Counted from the first letter of the stretch, positions 39,962 to 49,097 are shown. The stretch is 64,000 nt of DNA from Martinezella lusitana (GCF_014207095.1 NZ_JACHBG010000005.1:1-64000), one strand, 5' to 3'. Translations and numbers: made by a program. Notes: generated by a model not told the origin, from the letters alone.

Positions 39962-40381
39962 ATGGCAAAGGACGACGCAACGGGAGTCGAACAGGTTGGC
40001 TCCACTTCTGAGCTGATCGACGACAAGATCCGGGAACTGGGCGACTGGCGCGGCACAACGCTCGCCAAGGTCCGCGCACTCATCAAGCAGGCCGAACCTG
40101 ATGTGATCGAGGAGCTGAAATGGCGCGGAGTGCCGGTATGGTCGCACGAGGGCATCATCTGCACTGGCGAGACCTACAAGAGCGTCGTGAAGCTGACTTT
40201 TGCCAAGGGCGCCTCGATCGAGGATCCTTCCCGCCTGTTTAACTCCAGCCTCGAAGGCAATACGCGGCGGGCCATCGATATCCATGAGAACGAGGATATC
40301 GACGAAGAAGCGTTGAAGGCGCTCATTCGCGCGGCCGCGGCGCTGAGTGTATCGACGCGGAAAAAGCCTAAGAAGGCCTGA
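39962..40381 (+). CDS. DUF1801 family protein
   Basis: 139 residues. The YdhG-like DUF1801 pattern shows at VRALIKQAEPDVIEELKWRGVPVWSHEGIICTGETYKSVVKLTFAKGA and RAIDIHENEDIDEEAL. Function unknown, though the fold resembles frataxin-like iron-binding proteins (family knowledge). It is wedged between trmD and rplS, where many relatives have nothing, so it is a local insertion in the ribosomal cluster. GGAGGAT precedes the ATG. Confidence 0.87.
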   Translation: MAKDDATGVEQVGSTSELIDDKIRELGDWRGTTLAKVRALIKQAEPDVIEELKWRGVPVWSHEGIICTGETYKSVVKLTFAKGASIEDPSRLFNSSLEGNTRRAIDIHENEDIDEEALKALIRAAAALSVSTRKKPKKA

Positions 40382-40507
40382 GCGGTATTCAGGCAACCGG
40401 ATGCGTGATAAAATGCCGTTCTGAGCCGGAAGCAGGGCAATAAAGCCCACTTAATTCCGCGGCAAGGGGTGACAAGGTCGCGACAATAGGGTATGTGCGC
40501 GCCCGGC

Positions 40508-40523
40508 ATGGGAAATTTCCCAT
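40508..40523. promoter_or_regulatory. Perfect 16-base palindrome upstream of rplS
   Basis: ATGGGAAATTTCCCAT is fully self-complementary, 133 bp before the rplS start. It may be a regulator site or a chance palindrome; no RNA-like loop is present. Confidence 0.3.
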
Positions 40524-40655
40524 CAACCACCAAAGAAAAGCAGACGTATTCGCCCCTGCCGTAACTGGCATATATTCGAGGCGAGACCTTCGGGTCCGAC
40601 CAAGAATAGATCGTTCGGGCGCTCTGGCTGTTGAAGCAACAACGAGGTTGATACT

Positions 40656-41198
40656 ATGAACATCATTCAGCAGTTGGAAGCCGAACAGGCTGCCAAGATC
40701 GAAGCCAAGCGCACCCTTCCCGAATTTTCCGCTGGCGACACCCTTCGCGTCAACGTGAAGGTCACGGAAGGCAACCGTACCCGCGTTCAGGCCTATGAAG
40801 GCGTTTGCATCGCTCGCTCCGGCGGCGGCCTGCAGGAGAACTTCACGGTCCGCAAGATCTCCTACGGCGAAGGCGTCGAGCGCGTATTCCCGGTTTACTC
40901 GCCGATGATCGAAAGCGTCGAAGTCGTTCGCCGCGGTAAGGTCCGTCGCGCCAAGCTCTACTACCTGCGCGACCTGCGCGGTAAGGCTGCCCGTATCGTT
41001 GAAAACACCGGTACCCGCGCCCGCAAGCTCAACGACGCCGAGCGTCAGGCTCTGGCCGAAGAAAAGGCACGCATCGAAGCCGAGAAGGTTGCAGCCGCCC
41101 AGGCTCTCGCAGCCGAAAAGGCAGCAGCCGAAGCCGCAGAAGCAAAGGCAGCTGCAGAAGCTGCTGCAGCCGCAGCAGCCGAGCCGGCAGCAGAATAA
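40656..41198 (+). CDS. rplS: 50S ribosomal protein L19
   Basis: 180 residues. The conserved L19 core runs from about residue 1 to 115 ([58 protein letters not shown]). Beyond it comes a tail of about 50 residues built from Ala, Glu, Lys and Gln repeats ([24 protein letters not shown]) that forms one long helix. Typical L19 ends near residue 115-130. The cluster has an individual leader of 274 bp. Confidence 0.97.
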   Translation: MNIIQQLEAEQAAKIEAKRTLPEFSAGDTLRVNVKVTEGNRTRVQAYEGVCIARSGGGLQENFTVRKISYGEGVERVFPVYSPMIESVEVVRRGKVRRAKLYYLRDLRGKAARIVENTGTRARKLNDAERQALAEEKARIEAEKVAAAQALAAEKAAAEAAEAKAAAEAAAAAAAEPAAE

Positions 41199-41227
41199 TT
41201 TTCGATCCATACGGATCGCAAAGCTTG

Positions 41228-41253
41228 AAGGCGGCCCTCGGGTCGCCTTTTTG
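41228..41253 (+). terminator. Terminator of rplS
   Basis: AAGGCGGCC (41228-41236), CTCG loop, GGTCGCCTT (41241-41249) with one G-T pair, then TTT. Confidence 0.85.
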
Positions 41254-41472
41254 CTGTCTGCCGCTCCCACAGGGCGGGTATGCATCGGACGAAAAGAATA
41301 TTCCTCAATTCGCTGTCCACTTTAGAGTTGCTTTTCCATTTTTATGATCGCGGCCGTGGCAATGGCCTTGCCATCCCCTTCACAAATATGACACTTTTCC
41401 GCCACCCTGGCGCGGGATGATTTCACGTCAAATCGACCTGAAATCGGAATCCGCGCCAGAATCAAATAGGCG

Positions 41473-41523
41473 GAGCATGATGTCGTCCGAAAACCGCTGA
41501 CACTTTTCGGCATCATGCTCTAA
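41473..41523 (-). repeat. RIME-related palindrome (GAGCATGATG type)
   Basis: GAGCATGATGTCGTCCGAAA at the left, CATCATGCTCTAA at the right. On the minus strand its core reads CGAAAAGTGTCAGCGGTTTT, nearly the same as the AGGAAAAGTGCGAAGCGG core of the 105-bp copies, so it is an inverted relative. It lies 14 bp before the start of the ABC receptor gene and will be in its 5' leader if transcribed from upstream. Confidence 0.7.
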
Positions 41524-41537
41524 TCGGGGAGATTTCC

Positions 41538-42335
41538 ATGGCATTCCGCCGTTCGTTCCTTCTGGGCCTCAGCGCCCTCGTGCTTGCACCGTTTGCTGCC
41601 TTCGCGGCCGATCTGCCGAACCTCAATGGCAAGACCGTCGTCGTCGTCACCGAGAATGCCTATCCGCCGCTCCAGTTCATCGACCCGAAGACGAGCAAGG
41701 CGATCGGCTGGGAATACGACGCGATGAACGAGATCGCCAAGCGCCTGAATTTCAAGGTCGAGTACCAGAACACCAGCTGGGATGCGATGATCCAGGCCGT
41801 CTCGGAAGGCCAGTACAACATCGGCATGACCGGCATCACCATCAAGGATGAGCGCAAGCAGAAGGTCGACTTCTCCGATCCTTACATGCGCTCCGAACAG
41901 TTCATGCTCGTGCGCGGCGACGAGAAGCGCTTCACCGACGCCAAGAGCTTCGCAACCGTCAAGGACACCCTGATCGGCGCGCAGCCGGGAACGACGCCCT
42001 TCTACACCGCCGTCTATTCGGTCCTCGACGGCAACGAGCAAAACCCGCGCATCAAGACCTTCGAAACCTTCGGCGCCACCGTTCAGGCCCTGAAGACCGG
42101 CGACGTCGACACGGTGCTGACTGACGGCACGGCCGGCAAGGGCTATGTCGACGCCTCCAACGGCGGTCTGAAGCTGATCGGCGGCCCGCTCGGCTCCGAA
42201 GATTTCGGCTTCATCTTCCAGAAGGGCTCCGATCTCGTCGCCCCGGTCAATGCGGCGATTGCCAGCCTCAAGGCCGACGGCACCTTCGACGCGCTGAACA
42301 AGAAGTGGTTCCTCGACTACAAGATGGGCCAATGA
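41538..42335 (+). CDS. Amino acid ABC transporter substrate-binding protein
   Basis: 265-residue precursor with a signal peptide (LLGLSALVLAPFAAFA, cleavage near ADLP). The bilobed family-3 pattern is present: VTENAYPPLQFIDPKTSKAIGWEYD, then NIGMTGITIKDERKQKVDFSDPYM and LIGAQPGTTPFY. Likely binds polar amino acids. GGGGAGA precedes the ATG. A permease follows, but no ATPase gene is found on either side. Confidence 0.94.
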   Translation: MAFRRSFLLGLSALVLAPFAAFAADLPNLNGKTVVVVTENAYPPLQFIDPKTSKAIGWEYDAMNEIAKRLNFKVEYQNTSWDAMIQAVSEGQYNIGMTGITIKDERKQKVDFSDPYMRSEQFMLVRGDEKRFTDAKSFATVKDTLIGAQPGTTPFYTAVYSVLDGNEQNPRIKTFETFGATVQALKTGDVDTVLTDGTAGKGYVDASNGGLKLIGGPLGSEDFGFIFQKGSDLVAPVNAAIASLKADGTFDALNKKWFLDYKMGQ

Positions 42336-42369
42336 ACTCTGACGATCGACATACTGGAAGCCCGCTCTG

Positions 42370-43248
42370 ATGGCACCTTTGGCAGGCCCGGGCGGGCACC
42401 GCGGCAAGGATGACTTTCCCTGGTGGCTGATTGCCCTTGCTATTCTCGGCGTTGTTGCCTCGCTCGCGATCGCGGCAAACGGCCTCTACGCCCAGATCTT
42501 CTCCCTTCTGCTCAACGGCATCGGCGTCACGATCTTCGTGACGCTGGTGGCCTTTACGCTCGCCATGCTGCTGGGCCTCGGGCTAGCGCTGCTCGGCCTG
42601 TCGGATTTCCTCGTGCTGCGGCAAGTTGCGCGTTTCTATATCGAGATCGTGCGCGGCATTCCGATGCTTGTGCTGCTCTCCTATGTCGCCTTCGTCGGCA
42701 CGCCGGCTTTTGTGGCAGTCTATAACGTCCTCACCTCTCCGCTCGCCTCAATCGGCTGGACAGGCCCGCTCGTCACTCGCGACGTCCCGTTCGTTTGGCG
42801 CACCATCATTGCGCTGACGATCGGCTATTCGTCCTTCATCGCCGAGATCTTCCGCGCCGGTATCCAGGCGGTCGATCAGGGGCAGATCGAAGCGGCAAAG
42901 GCGCTCGGCCTCACCCGCTTCCAGCGCTTTCGCCTTGTGGTCTTTCCGCAGGCGATCCGCGTCATCCTGCCACCGCTCTCCAACGATTTCATCGCCATGG
43001 TCAAGGATAGCTCGCTGGTATCAGTGCTCGGCGTTGCCGATATCAGTCAGCTCGCCAAGCTCTATTATTCGGCCAACTTCCGCTACTTCGAAACGCTGTC
43101 GATCCTCGCCTTCATCTACCTGTTGCTGACGGTCGGCCTGTCTCTGTTGCTGCGGCAGCTCGAAGCCTGGATGCGCCGGCGTGCGGGGAGCGACCGCTCG
43201 GCCTTCCCCCGCATGGCGGCGGGCCAGCCGCCCGGCGCGCAGGTGTGA
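42370..43248 (+). CDS. Amino acid ABC transporter permease
   Basis: 292 residues with five or six helices of the HisMQ family. The EAA loop reads EAAKALGLTRFQRFRLVVFPQAI, which docks the ATPase. It is preceded by the receptor gene after 34 bp. The partner ATPase is absent here and must be encoded elsewhere or shared with another system. Confidence 0.94.
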   Translation: MAPLAGPGGHRGKDDFPWWLIALAILGVVASLAIAANGLYAQIFSLLLNGIGVTIFVTLVAFTLAMLLGLGLALLGLSDFLVLRQVARFYIEIVRGIPMLVLLSYVAFVGTPAFVAVYNVLTSPLASIGWTGPLVTRDVPFVWRTIIALTIGYSSFIAEIFRAGIQAVDQGQIEAAKALGLTRFQRFRLVVFPQAIRVILPPLSNDFIAMVKDSSLVSVLGVADISQLAKLYYSANFRYFETLSILAFIYLLLTVGLSLLLRQLEAWMRRRAGSDRSAFPRMAAGQPPGAQV

Positions 43249-43604
43249 TCGAGACGAGTGTGATCGGTACGGCCTACTGCATAATTCCTTAAATCGGGAT
43301 CGATTTAAGGAAAAAATTATGCAGCAGATTAAAAGTGCAACAGCGCCGACCGTACCGACACAGCTCATAGTCGCCATTGCCGAAGGTTTTGAAAATTGAT
43401 ATGAGCATGCTCATGAGTAGGATCATGAGCAAGGACGGACAATACGTCACGGCTTTCGTGCTGCAGGACCATAAGCGCCTGCCGGCACGTTTCTTTGCGA
43501 TGATTTCGGGCGCGCTCAACAGCCGACTTCGCTGATCACACCCGAGGCCGGCGGTCCTGATCCGTCAATCCCTTTTTCGACAATGCCAATATGGATCTGT
43601 AGCC
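43249..43604. other. 356-bp gap before leuC
   Basis: Contains a palindromic repeat (43277-43324). A 44-codon open frame (43401-43535) is also present, starting MSMLMSRIMSKDGQ, with a weak start region. The leuC promoter should lie to its right but I cannot fix it. No leucine-rich attenuator peptide is visible. Confidence 0.55.
43277..43324. repeat. Palindromic intergenic repeat, CTGCATAATTCCTTAAATC type
   Basis: CTGCATAATTCCTTAAATC (43277-43295) is the inverted partner of GATTTAAGG-AAAAAATTATGCAG ending at 43324, with small mismatches. This motif is common in rhizobial intergenic DNA as I recall. The adjacent sequence TTAAAAGTGCAACAGCG continues the same element type. It lies just after the permease gene. 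Confidence 0.7.
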
Positions 43605-45014
43605 ATGAGCGCTCCACGCACACTTTACGATAAAATCTGGGATGACCATCTGGTCGACGCGCAGGACGACGGCACCTGTCTTCTCTATATCGACCGCCAT
43701 CTCGTTCACGAGGTGACGTCGCCGCAGGCATTCGAAGGCCTGCGCATGACTGGTCGAAAGGTTCACGCGCCGCAGAAGACGCTGGCTGTCGTCGACCATA
43801 ACGTTCCGACCTCGCCCGACCGCCACCTCGGCATCAAGAACGAGGAAAGCCGCATCCAGGTCGAGCAGCTCGCCAAGAACGCCGCTGAGTTCGGCGTGGA
43901 ATACTACTCCGAGAACGACAAGCGCCAGGGCATCGTCCACATCATCGGACCTGAGCAGGGCTTCACCCTGCCCGGCATGACCATCGTCTGCGGCGACAGC
44001 CACACCTCGACGCACGGCGCCTTCGGCTCGCTCGCCCATGGTATCGGCACCTCCGAGGTCGAGCACGTGCTCGCCACGCAGACGCTGATCCAGAAGAAGG
44101 CCAAGAACATGCTGGTGCAGGTTGACGGCCAGCTGCCGCCCGGCGTCACCGCCAAGGACATCATCCTTGCCATCATTGGCGAAATCGGCACCGCGGGCGG
44201 CACCGGCTACGTCATCGAATATGCGGGCGAAGCCATTCGCGCGCTGTCGATGGAAGGCCGCATGACCATCTGCAACATGTCGATCGAAGGCGGCGCCCGC
44301 GCCGGCCTGATCGCTCCGGATGAGATCACCTTCGAATATATCAAGGGCAAGCCGCGTGCGCCGAAGGGCGAAGCGCTGGAGCAGGCGATCGCCTACTGGA
44401 AGACGCTGCAAACAGACGAAGGCGCGCATTACGACCGCATCGTCAAGCTCGATGCCGCAAGCCTGCCGCCGATCGTTTCCTGGGGCTCCTCACCGGAAGA
44501 CGTCATCTCCGTTCAGGGCGTCGTTCCGAACCCGGACGAAATCCAGGACGAGACCAAGCGCACCTCCAAGTGGCGCGCTCTCGACTATATGGGCCTGAAG
44601 CCGGGCACGCCGATGACCGAGATCAACGTCGATCGCGTCTTCATCGGCTCCTGCACCAACGGCCGCATCGAAGACCTGCGCGCGGTCGCCAAGGTCGTCG
44701 AAGGCAAGACAGTGGCCTCCACCGTCGACGCCATGATCGTTCCGGGCTCCGGCCTCGTGAAGGAACAGGCTGAGGCCGAAGGCCTCGACAAGATCTTCAA
44801 GGCTGCCGGTTTCGACTGGCGCGAGCCTGGCTGTTCCATGTGCCTCGCCATGAACGACGACCGCCTGAAGCCAGGCGAGCGCTGCGCTTCGACCTCGAAC
44901 CGCAACTTCGAAGGCCGTCAGGGCTTCAAGGGTCGCACGCATCTGGTTTCGCCGGCCATGGCCGCGGCCGCCGCGATCGCCGGTCACTTCGTCGATATCC
45001 GCGAGTGGAACTGA
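43605..45014 (+). CDS. leuC: 3-isopropylmalate dehydratase large subunit
   Basis: 469 residues. Isomerises 2- to 3-isopropylmalate in leucine synthesis with LeuD. Iron-sulfur ligands lie in GSCTNGR (about 347-353) and in C-S-M-C (GCSMCLAMN), and the aconitase-fold motif [29 protein letters not shown] is present. leuD is not in the window. A strong terminator follows. Confidence 0.98.
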   Translation: MSAPRTLYDKIWDDHLVDAQDDGTCLLYIDRHLVHEVTSPQAFEGLRMTGRKVHAPQKTLAVVDHNVPTSPDRHLGIKNEESRIQVEQLAKNAAEFGVEYYSENDKRQGIVHIIGPEQGFTLPGMTIVCGDSHTSTHGAFGSLAHGIGTSEVEHVLATQTLIQKKAKNMLVQVDGQLPPGVTAKDIILAIIGEIGTAGGTGYVIEYAGEAIRALSMEGRMTICNMSIEGGARAGLIAPDEITFEYIKGKPRAPKGEALEQAIAYWKTLQTDEGAHYDRIVKLDAASLPPIVSWGSSPEDVISVQGVVPNPDEIQDETKRTSKWRALDYMGLKPGTPMTEINVDRVFIGSCTNGRIEDLRAVAKVVEGKTVASTVDAMIVPGSGLVKEQAEAEGLDKIFKAAGFDWREPGCSMCLAMNDDRLKPGERCASTSNRNFEGRQGFKGRTHLVSPAMAAAAAIAGHFVDIREWN

Positions 45015-45034
45015 TCCGCTCCAAGGCATGAATA

Positions 45035-45066
45035 AAAGGGCGGCCTGATGGCCGCCCTTTTTCTTT
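45035..45066 (+). terminator. Terminator of leuC
   Basis: AAAGGGCGGCC (45035-45045), TGAT loop, GGCCGCCCTTT (45050-45060), then TTCTTT. Confidence 0.92.
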
Positions 45067-45088
45067 GTGGATAGAGAGGGCTCGCGCT

Positions 45089-45988
45089 CTATGGCTTCGA
45101 CACCGCAGGCTGGCTTGCAGGTAAGGCATGTCCTGTCCGGGGAACCTGCTGGACCTTCTGGCTAAGCCAGACGCTGCCAAGCACGACGACAATGCCTGAT
45201 ATCTGCATCGGGCTCAGCTGCTGACCAAGCACCACCCAACCCAGGATGACGGCGGTCGCCGGGCTGAGGAAACCGAGCGACGACACCACCGAAGGCTCAA
45301 GCCGCGACAGGCCTCGGAACCAGAGAATGTAAGTCAGCGCCGCGCCGATCAGCCCGAGATAGCTGAAGCCGAGAATATTCGCACCGGTCAGCTGTGGCAA
45401 AGGCGGCTCGAGCAGCAACGCGACCGGCAGCAGCAGGAGGCCGCCTGCCGTGAGCTGCCACGCCGTAAAGGTCAACGGCGAGACGTCTGGTCGCCAGCGG
45501 CGGCTCAGCACCACGCCGGTTGCCATGGAGAAGGCGCCGGCAATGCCTGCGATGATACCGATCGGATCGAGCGTCGCGTTCGGCGTCAGGATCAGCAACG
45601 CGACACCGCCGATGCCGGCAATGGCGGCGACGATGGAAAGACTGCGGATCGGCGAGCCCAGCAGCAACCGCGCCAGCAGGATGACGATCAGCGGCTGGAT
45701 CGAGCCGACCGTCGCTGCCACGCCACCCGGCAAACGATAGGCCGAGATGAAAAGCAGCCACCAGAAAATGGAGAAGTTCAGCGCCCCGAGCACGAGCGAC
45801 TTCAGCCACCAGACCCCGTGTGGCAATTGCCGTACGAAGGCAAGCAGCAGCAGCCCGGCAGGCAAAGCGCGCAGCATGGCAACCGTCAGCGGATAGCCGG
45901 CGGGCAGCAGTTGCGTCGTCACTATGTAGGTGCTGCCCCAGATTGCCGGCGCAATGGCTGTCAGTAACAGGTCGAAATTGCGGTTCAT
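45089..45988 (-). CDS. EamA family drug/metabolite transporter
   Basis: 299 residues, about ten helices in two EamA repeats (starts FDLLLTAIAPAIWGSTYIV; second repeat from about residue 145). DMT superfamily exporter of small metabolites; substrate unknown. Divergent from a MarR gene with an 82-bp gap that carries two palindromes, so it is the probable target of that regulator. Confidence 0.92.
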   Translation of the reverse strand: MNRNFDLLLTAIAPAIWGSTYIVTTQLLPAGYPLTVAMLRALPAGLLLLAFVRQLPHGVWWLKSLVLGALNFSIFWWLLFISAYRLPGGVAATVGSIQPLIVILLARLLLGSPIRSLSIVAAIAGIGGVALLILTPNATLDPIGIIAGIAGAFSMATGVVLSRRWRPDVSPLTFTAWQLTAGGLLLLPVALLLEPPLPQLTGANILGFSYLGLIGAALTYILWFRGLSRLEPSVVSSLGFLSPATAVILGWVVLGQQLSPMQISGIVVVLGSVWLSQKVQQVPRTGHALPASQPAVSKP

Positions 45989-46006
45989 GGCCTCAGCCTC
46001 GGATTT

Positions 46007-46022
46007 ATCTTGACCTCAAGAT
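46007..46022. promoter_or_regulatory. Operator palindrome 1 (ATCTTGA-CC-TCAAGAT)
   Basis: A perfect 7+7 inverted repeat around CC. It lies 19 bp before the EamA start. It shares its TTGA/TCAA core with the second palindrome 10 bp away. Confidence 0.75.
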
Positions 46023-46031
46023 AATCCAAAA

Positions 46032-46049
46032 TACCTTGACGTCAAGGTA
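46032..46049. promoter_or_regulatory. Operator palindrome 2 (TACCTTGACGTCAAGGTA)
   Basis: A fully perfect 18-base palindrome, 22 bp before the MarR start. Together with palindrome 1 (centres 26 bp apart) it forms a tandem site for the MarR protein encoded next to it. The TTGA half of the site may overlap the promoter. Strong inference of autoregulation and control of the EamA gene. Confidence 0.8.
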
Positions 46050-46070
46050 AATTCATGGCGTGGTCTCTGC

Positions 46071-46562
46071 ATGGATCGCATCGACAAAATTCTTGCCCAA
46101 TGGCGCCGCGAGCGGCCGGATCTCGACACCACGGCGATGGGCCTCTTCGGGCGCATACGCAACCTCACGCTCCATCTCTCCCGTGAGATGGAGAAGACCT
46201 TCGCGCGCTTCGACCTGAATTCGGCAAATTTCGATATGCTGGCGACCCTGCGCCGCTCGGGCGAGCCCTACACCCTTTCCCCGAGCGACCTGATGGAGAC
46301 GATGATGGTGACGTCGGGCACGATGACCAACCGCATCGATCAGCTGGAAAAAGCCGGCCTCGTCGCTCGCAGTCAGAACCCGAACGACGGCCGCAGCTTC
46401 TTGATATCGCTGACACCAAAGGGCTTCGAACTGATCGACTCGGCGGTCACGGCGCATGTCGAAACGCAGATGCGCCTGGTCTCAACTCTTTCGCCAGAAG
46501 AGCGAACAGCGCTTGACGGCCTTCTTCGCGGTTACTTAGCCGACTTCGAGCCCCATTCCTGA
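46071..46562 (+). CDS. MarR family regulator of the EamA exporter
   Basis: 163 residues with the MarR winged helix: LSPSDLMETMMVTSGTMTNRIDQLEKAGLVARSQNPNDGRSFLISLTPKG (about 82-131). Two perfect palindromes sit in the shared upstream gap. The family usually represses a divergent exporter until a small ligand binds. The gene converges with the next LysR gene and overlaps its end by 27 bp. Confidence 0.93.
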   Translation: MDRIDKILAQWRRERPDLDTTAMGLFGRIRNLTLHLSREMEKTFARFDLNSANFDMLATLRRSGEPYTLSPSDLMETMMVTSGTMTNRIDQLEKAGLVARSQNPNDGRSFLISLTPKGFELIDSAVTAHVETQMRLVSTLSPEERTALDGLLRGYLADFEPHS

Positions 46563-47462
46563 ACTTGCGCGCTGCTCTGCGCAGACATCCCGAATGCAGC
46601 CGCGCAGCCAGCGATGCGCCGGATCCGCATCCATTCGAGGATGCCAGATCAGTGAGATCGTCACATCCGACGTCGGCACCGGCAGCACGAAGCTATGCAT
46701 GTCGGTCCGTAGGTTGCCCGTGTAGCGCTCGGGAACGCTGACGATCAAGTCAGAGGCGCGCGCCAAGGCCAGCCCCGCCGAAAAGCTGCCGACGATCGTC
46801 GCGATCTGCCGCTCCAACCCCAACCTTGCCAGCGCCTCATCGATCTCGCCTTTCCGCAGACCGCGGCGCGAGACGAGAATATGCCGACCGGCAGCATAGC
46901 GCTCCGGCGTGATCGCCCCCTCTCCCAACACGTGCCCGCGGCGCACCACGCCGATGAACCGGTCGTGAAACAATGCCTGCGCCCGCAATTCCGGGCCTGT
47001 GTCATCACCCACGACGCCTGTCTCGAGATCGATCGTACCATCGCGCAACGGCGCGCTGTCCTTGTCGAGCTTCTGGGTGAAGTAGAGCCGCACCCCGGGC
47101 GCTTGGTCGGCAATGCGCGCGATCAGTTCGGCGCCGAAATTCTCCACGAAACCCTCTCGGGTGCGAATCGTGAAGGTCCGGGCAAGCTGATTGAGGTCCA
47201 ACACCTCGGAGGGCCGCAAGGCCGCCTCCGCTTCCTGAACGAGCTGCCCGACCCGCTCGCGCAATTCCAGCGCCCTCGGCGTTGGCACAAGTCCGCGCCC
47301 CGCCCTGACCAGCAGCGGATCGCCGGTCGTCTCGCGCAAGCGGGCCAGCGCCCGGCTCATGGCTGACGGGCTCAGCTGCAAGCGCCTGGCCGCGCGGGCA
47401 ACGCTGCCCTCGGCGAGCAGGACATTGAGAGTGACGAGGAGATTGAGATCAGGCGTGGACAT
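46536..47462 (-). CDS. LysR family regulator
   Basis: 308 residues: winged helix LNLLVTLNVLLAEGSVARAARRLQLSPSAMSRALARLRE then a substrate domain (about 90-300). It is divergent from an MFS exporter gene, so it probably controls that gene (inference). Effector unknown. Confidence 0.92.
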   Translation of the reverse strand: MSTPDLNLLVTLNVLLAEGSVARAARRLQLSPSAMSRALARLRETTGDPLLVRAGRGLVPTPRALELRERVGQLVQEAEAALRPSEVLDLNQLARTFTIRTREGFVENFGAELIARIADQAPGVRLYFTQKLDKDSAPLRDGTIDLETGVVGDDTGPELRAQALFHDRFIGVVRRGHVLGEGAITPERYAAGRHILVSRRGLRKGEIDEALARLGLERQIATIVGSFSAGLALARASDLIVSVPERYTGNLRTDMHSFVLPVPTSDVTISLIWHPRMDADPAHRWLRGCIRDVCAEQRASSGMGLEVG

Positions 47463-47596
47463 GAGGCGACCATAGCATGATTTCGTCGATATATAGCGTC
47501 AGGCGCACGAATGAAGTGCAAATGCTGCGCATTCCGCCACATCACGTGAATGACTACGATCCGCGAGACCTTTGGACCTCGTCAGAATCGGAGCAC

Positions 47597-49057
47597 ATGT
47601 TGAAACCAATCGCCGAAACATCGGAGAAAACGACACCCGGGCGCACGAAAGCCGCGCCTTCGATCCGCTGGGCGCTCGCCAGCCTTTCGCTTTCCATGCT
47701 GATGCCCTCGCTCGGCACCAGCATCGCCAATATCGCTTTGCCGACGCTGGCCCAGGCATTCGGCGCATCCTTCCAGCAAGTGCAATGGATCGTGCTTGCC
47801 TATCTGCTCGCCATCACGACGCTGATCGTTAGCGTCGGACGGCTTGGAGACATGGTCGGCCGCCGCAGGCTATTGTTGGGCGGAATAGCGCTCTTCACTG
47901 TCGCTTCACTTTTCGCCGGCATCGCGCCGACGCTGTGGCTGCTGATTGGAGCTCGCGCCGTACAGGGCCTCGGCGCCGCCATGATGATGGCGCTGACGGT
48001 TGCAATGGTCGGCGAAACCGTGCCGAAGGAGCGGACGGGTAGTGCCATGGGCTTGCTCGGCACCATGTCCGCCATCGGCACGACGCTTGGCCCCTCCCTC
48101 GGCGGCATCCTGATCGCCGGCTTCGGCTGGAAAGCCATCTTCCTCGTCAACATACCCCTTGGCATCGCGAACTTTCTTCTCGCCATGCGCTTTCTGCCGG
48201 CGGATCGTCGGAACCATGGGGCAAGCCAGGGACGGCTGGATACGATCGGCACCCTGTTCCTGGCTCTTACCTTGGCCGCCTACGCGCTCGCAATGACCAT
48301 TGGACATGGCAGCTTCGGAGCGGTGAATGTCGGCCTGCTACTTGCCGCAGCTTGCGGCGTCGCTCTCTTTGTGGTCGCCGAAACGAAAGTGAAATCGCCG
48401 CTGCTGCGCCTTTCGATGTTCCGCGATACGGCGCTGAGTGCCGGCCTTGCCATGAGCACCCTCGTTTCGACGGTCATTATGGTGACACTGGTGGTCGGGC
48501 CTTTCTATCTATCGCGCGCACTCGGCTTTGATGCCGCTCATGTCGGCGCCATCATGTCTGCCGGACCGCTGGTCTCGGCACTGACGGGCGTGCCGGCCGG
48601 CCGTATCGTTGATCGTCTCGGCGCTCATCGCATGACCGTAACAGGTCTCGTCGGCATGATGATCGGCCTGTCCTTGCTTGCAGCGCTGCAAGGCAAGTTC
48701 GGAATTGCCGGCTATGTTGGCCCGCTGGCCATCGTCAGCCTCCACTATGCGCTGTTTCAGGCGGCCAACAATACCACGATCATGAGCAACATCACGCAGG
48801 AGCGGCGCGGCGTCATTTCCGGGATGCTGAGCCTGTCGCGCAACCTCGGCCTGATAACCGGTTCATCCGTCATGGGGGCGATCTTCACATTCGCCTCCGG
48901 AGCCGCCGACATCACGGCGGCGCGCGCGGAGGCCGTCGCCGCCGGAATGCAAGTAACATTCATCGCCGCCGCGCTGTTGATCGCTGCAACGCTCGGTGTG
49001 GCACTGACAAGCTTTGTCTTTGCCCGGCGCTCCAATCTTCTCGAAGACGCCGCATGA
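47597..49057 (+). CDS. MFS transporter, DHA2 (14-helix) type
   Basis: 486 residues with about 14 helices. Contains the motif A region LGDMVGRRRLLLGG, motif C (LGPSLGGILIAGFGWKAIFLVNIPLG), and a second GRIVDRLGAHRM. DHA2 exporters handle drugs or dyes. ATG 47597 follows CGGAG; earlier in-frame starts exist at 47522 and 47477. Divergent from a LysR gene and followed by a bidirectional hairpin. Confidence 0.92.
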   Translation: MLKPIAETSEKTTPGRTKAAPSIRWALASLSLSMLMPSLGTSIANIALPTLAQAFGASFQQVQWIVLAYLLAITTLIVSVGRLGDMVGRRRLLLGGIALFTVASLFAGIAPTLWLLIGARAVQGLGAAMMMALTVAMVGETVPKERTGSAMGLLGTMSAIGTTLGPSLGGILIAGFGWKAIFLVNIPLGIANFLLAMRFLPADRRNHGASQGRLDTIGTLFLALTLAAYALAMTIGHGSFGAVNVGLLLAAACGVALFVVAETKVKSPLLRLSMFRDTALSAGLAMSTLVSTVIMVTLVVGPFYLSRALGFDAAHVGAIMSAGPLVSALTGVPAGRIVDRLGAHRMTVTGLVGMMIGLSLLAALQGKFGIAGYVGPLAIVSLHYALFQAANNTTIMSNITQERRGVISGMLSLSRNLGLITGSSVMGAIFTFASGAADITAARAEAVAAGMQVTFIAAALLIAATLGVALTSFVFARRSNLLEDAA

Positions 49058-49062
49058 AAGGA

Positions 49063-49090
49063 AAAGCCTGAAGCATCGACTTCAGGCTTT
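49063..49090. terminator. Bidirectional terminator between MFS and GST genes
   Basis: AAAGCCTGAAG (49063-49073), a CATCGA loop, and CTTCAGGCTTT (49080-49090); A-rich sequence on the left and right supports both strands. Confidence 0.85.
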
Positions 49091-49097
49091 CCGAAAA

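Larger units (their letters stand above)
41199..41537. other. 339-bp gap between rplS and the ABC receptor gene
   Basis: Holds the rplS terminator (41228-41253) and, at the right end, a RIME-related palindrome (41473-41523). The 220 bp between show no convincing reading frame or RNA fold to me. Confidence 0.6.

Noticed and set aside
40389..41285. 298-codon minus-strand frame opposite rplS
   Set aside because: Antisense to rplS, with Cys/Leu/Gly runs caused by the Ala/Glu codon repeats of the L19 tail.
43401..43535. 44-codon frame before leuC
   Set aside because: Weak start, no known family; kept only as a note in the gap entry.
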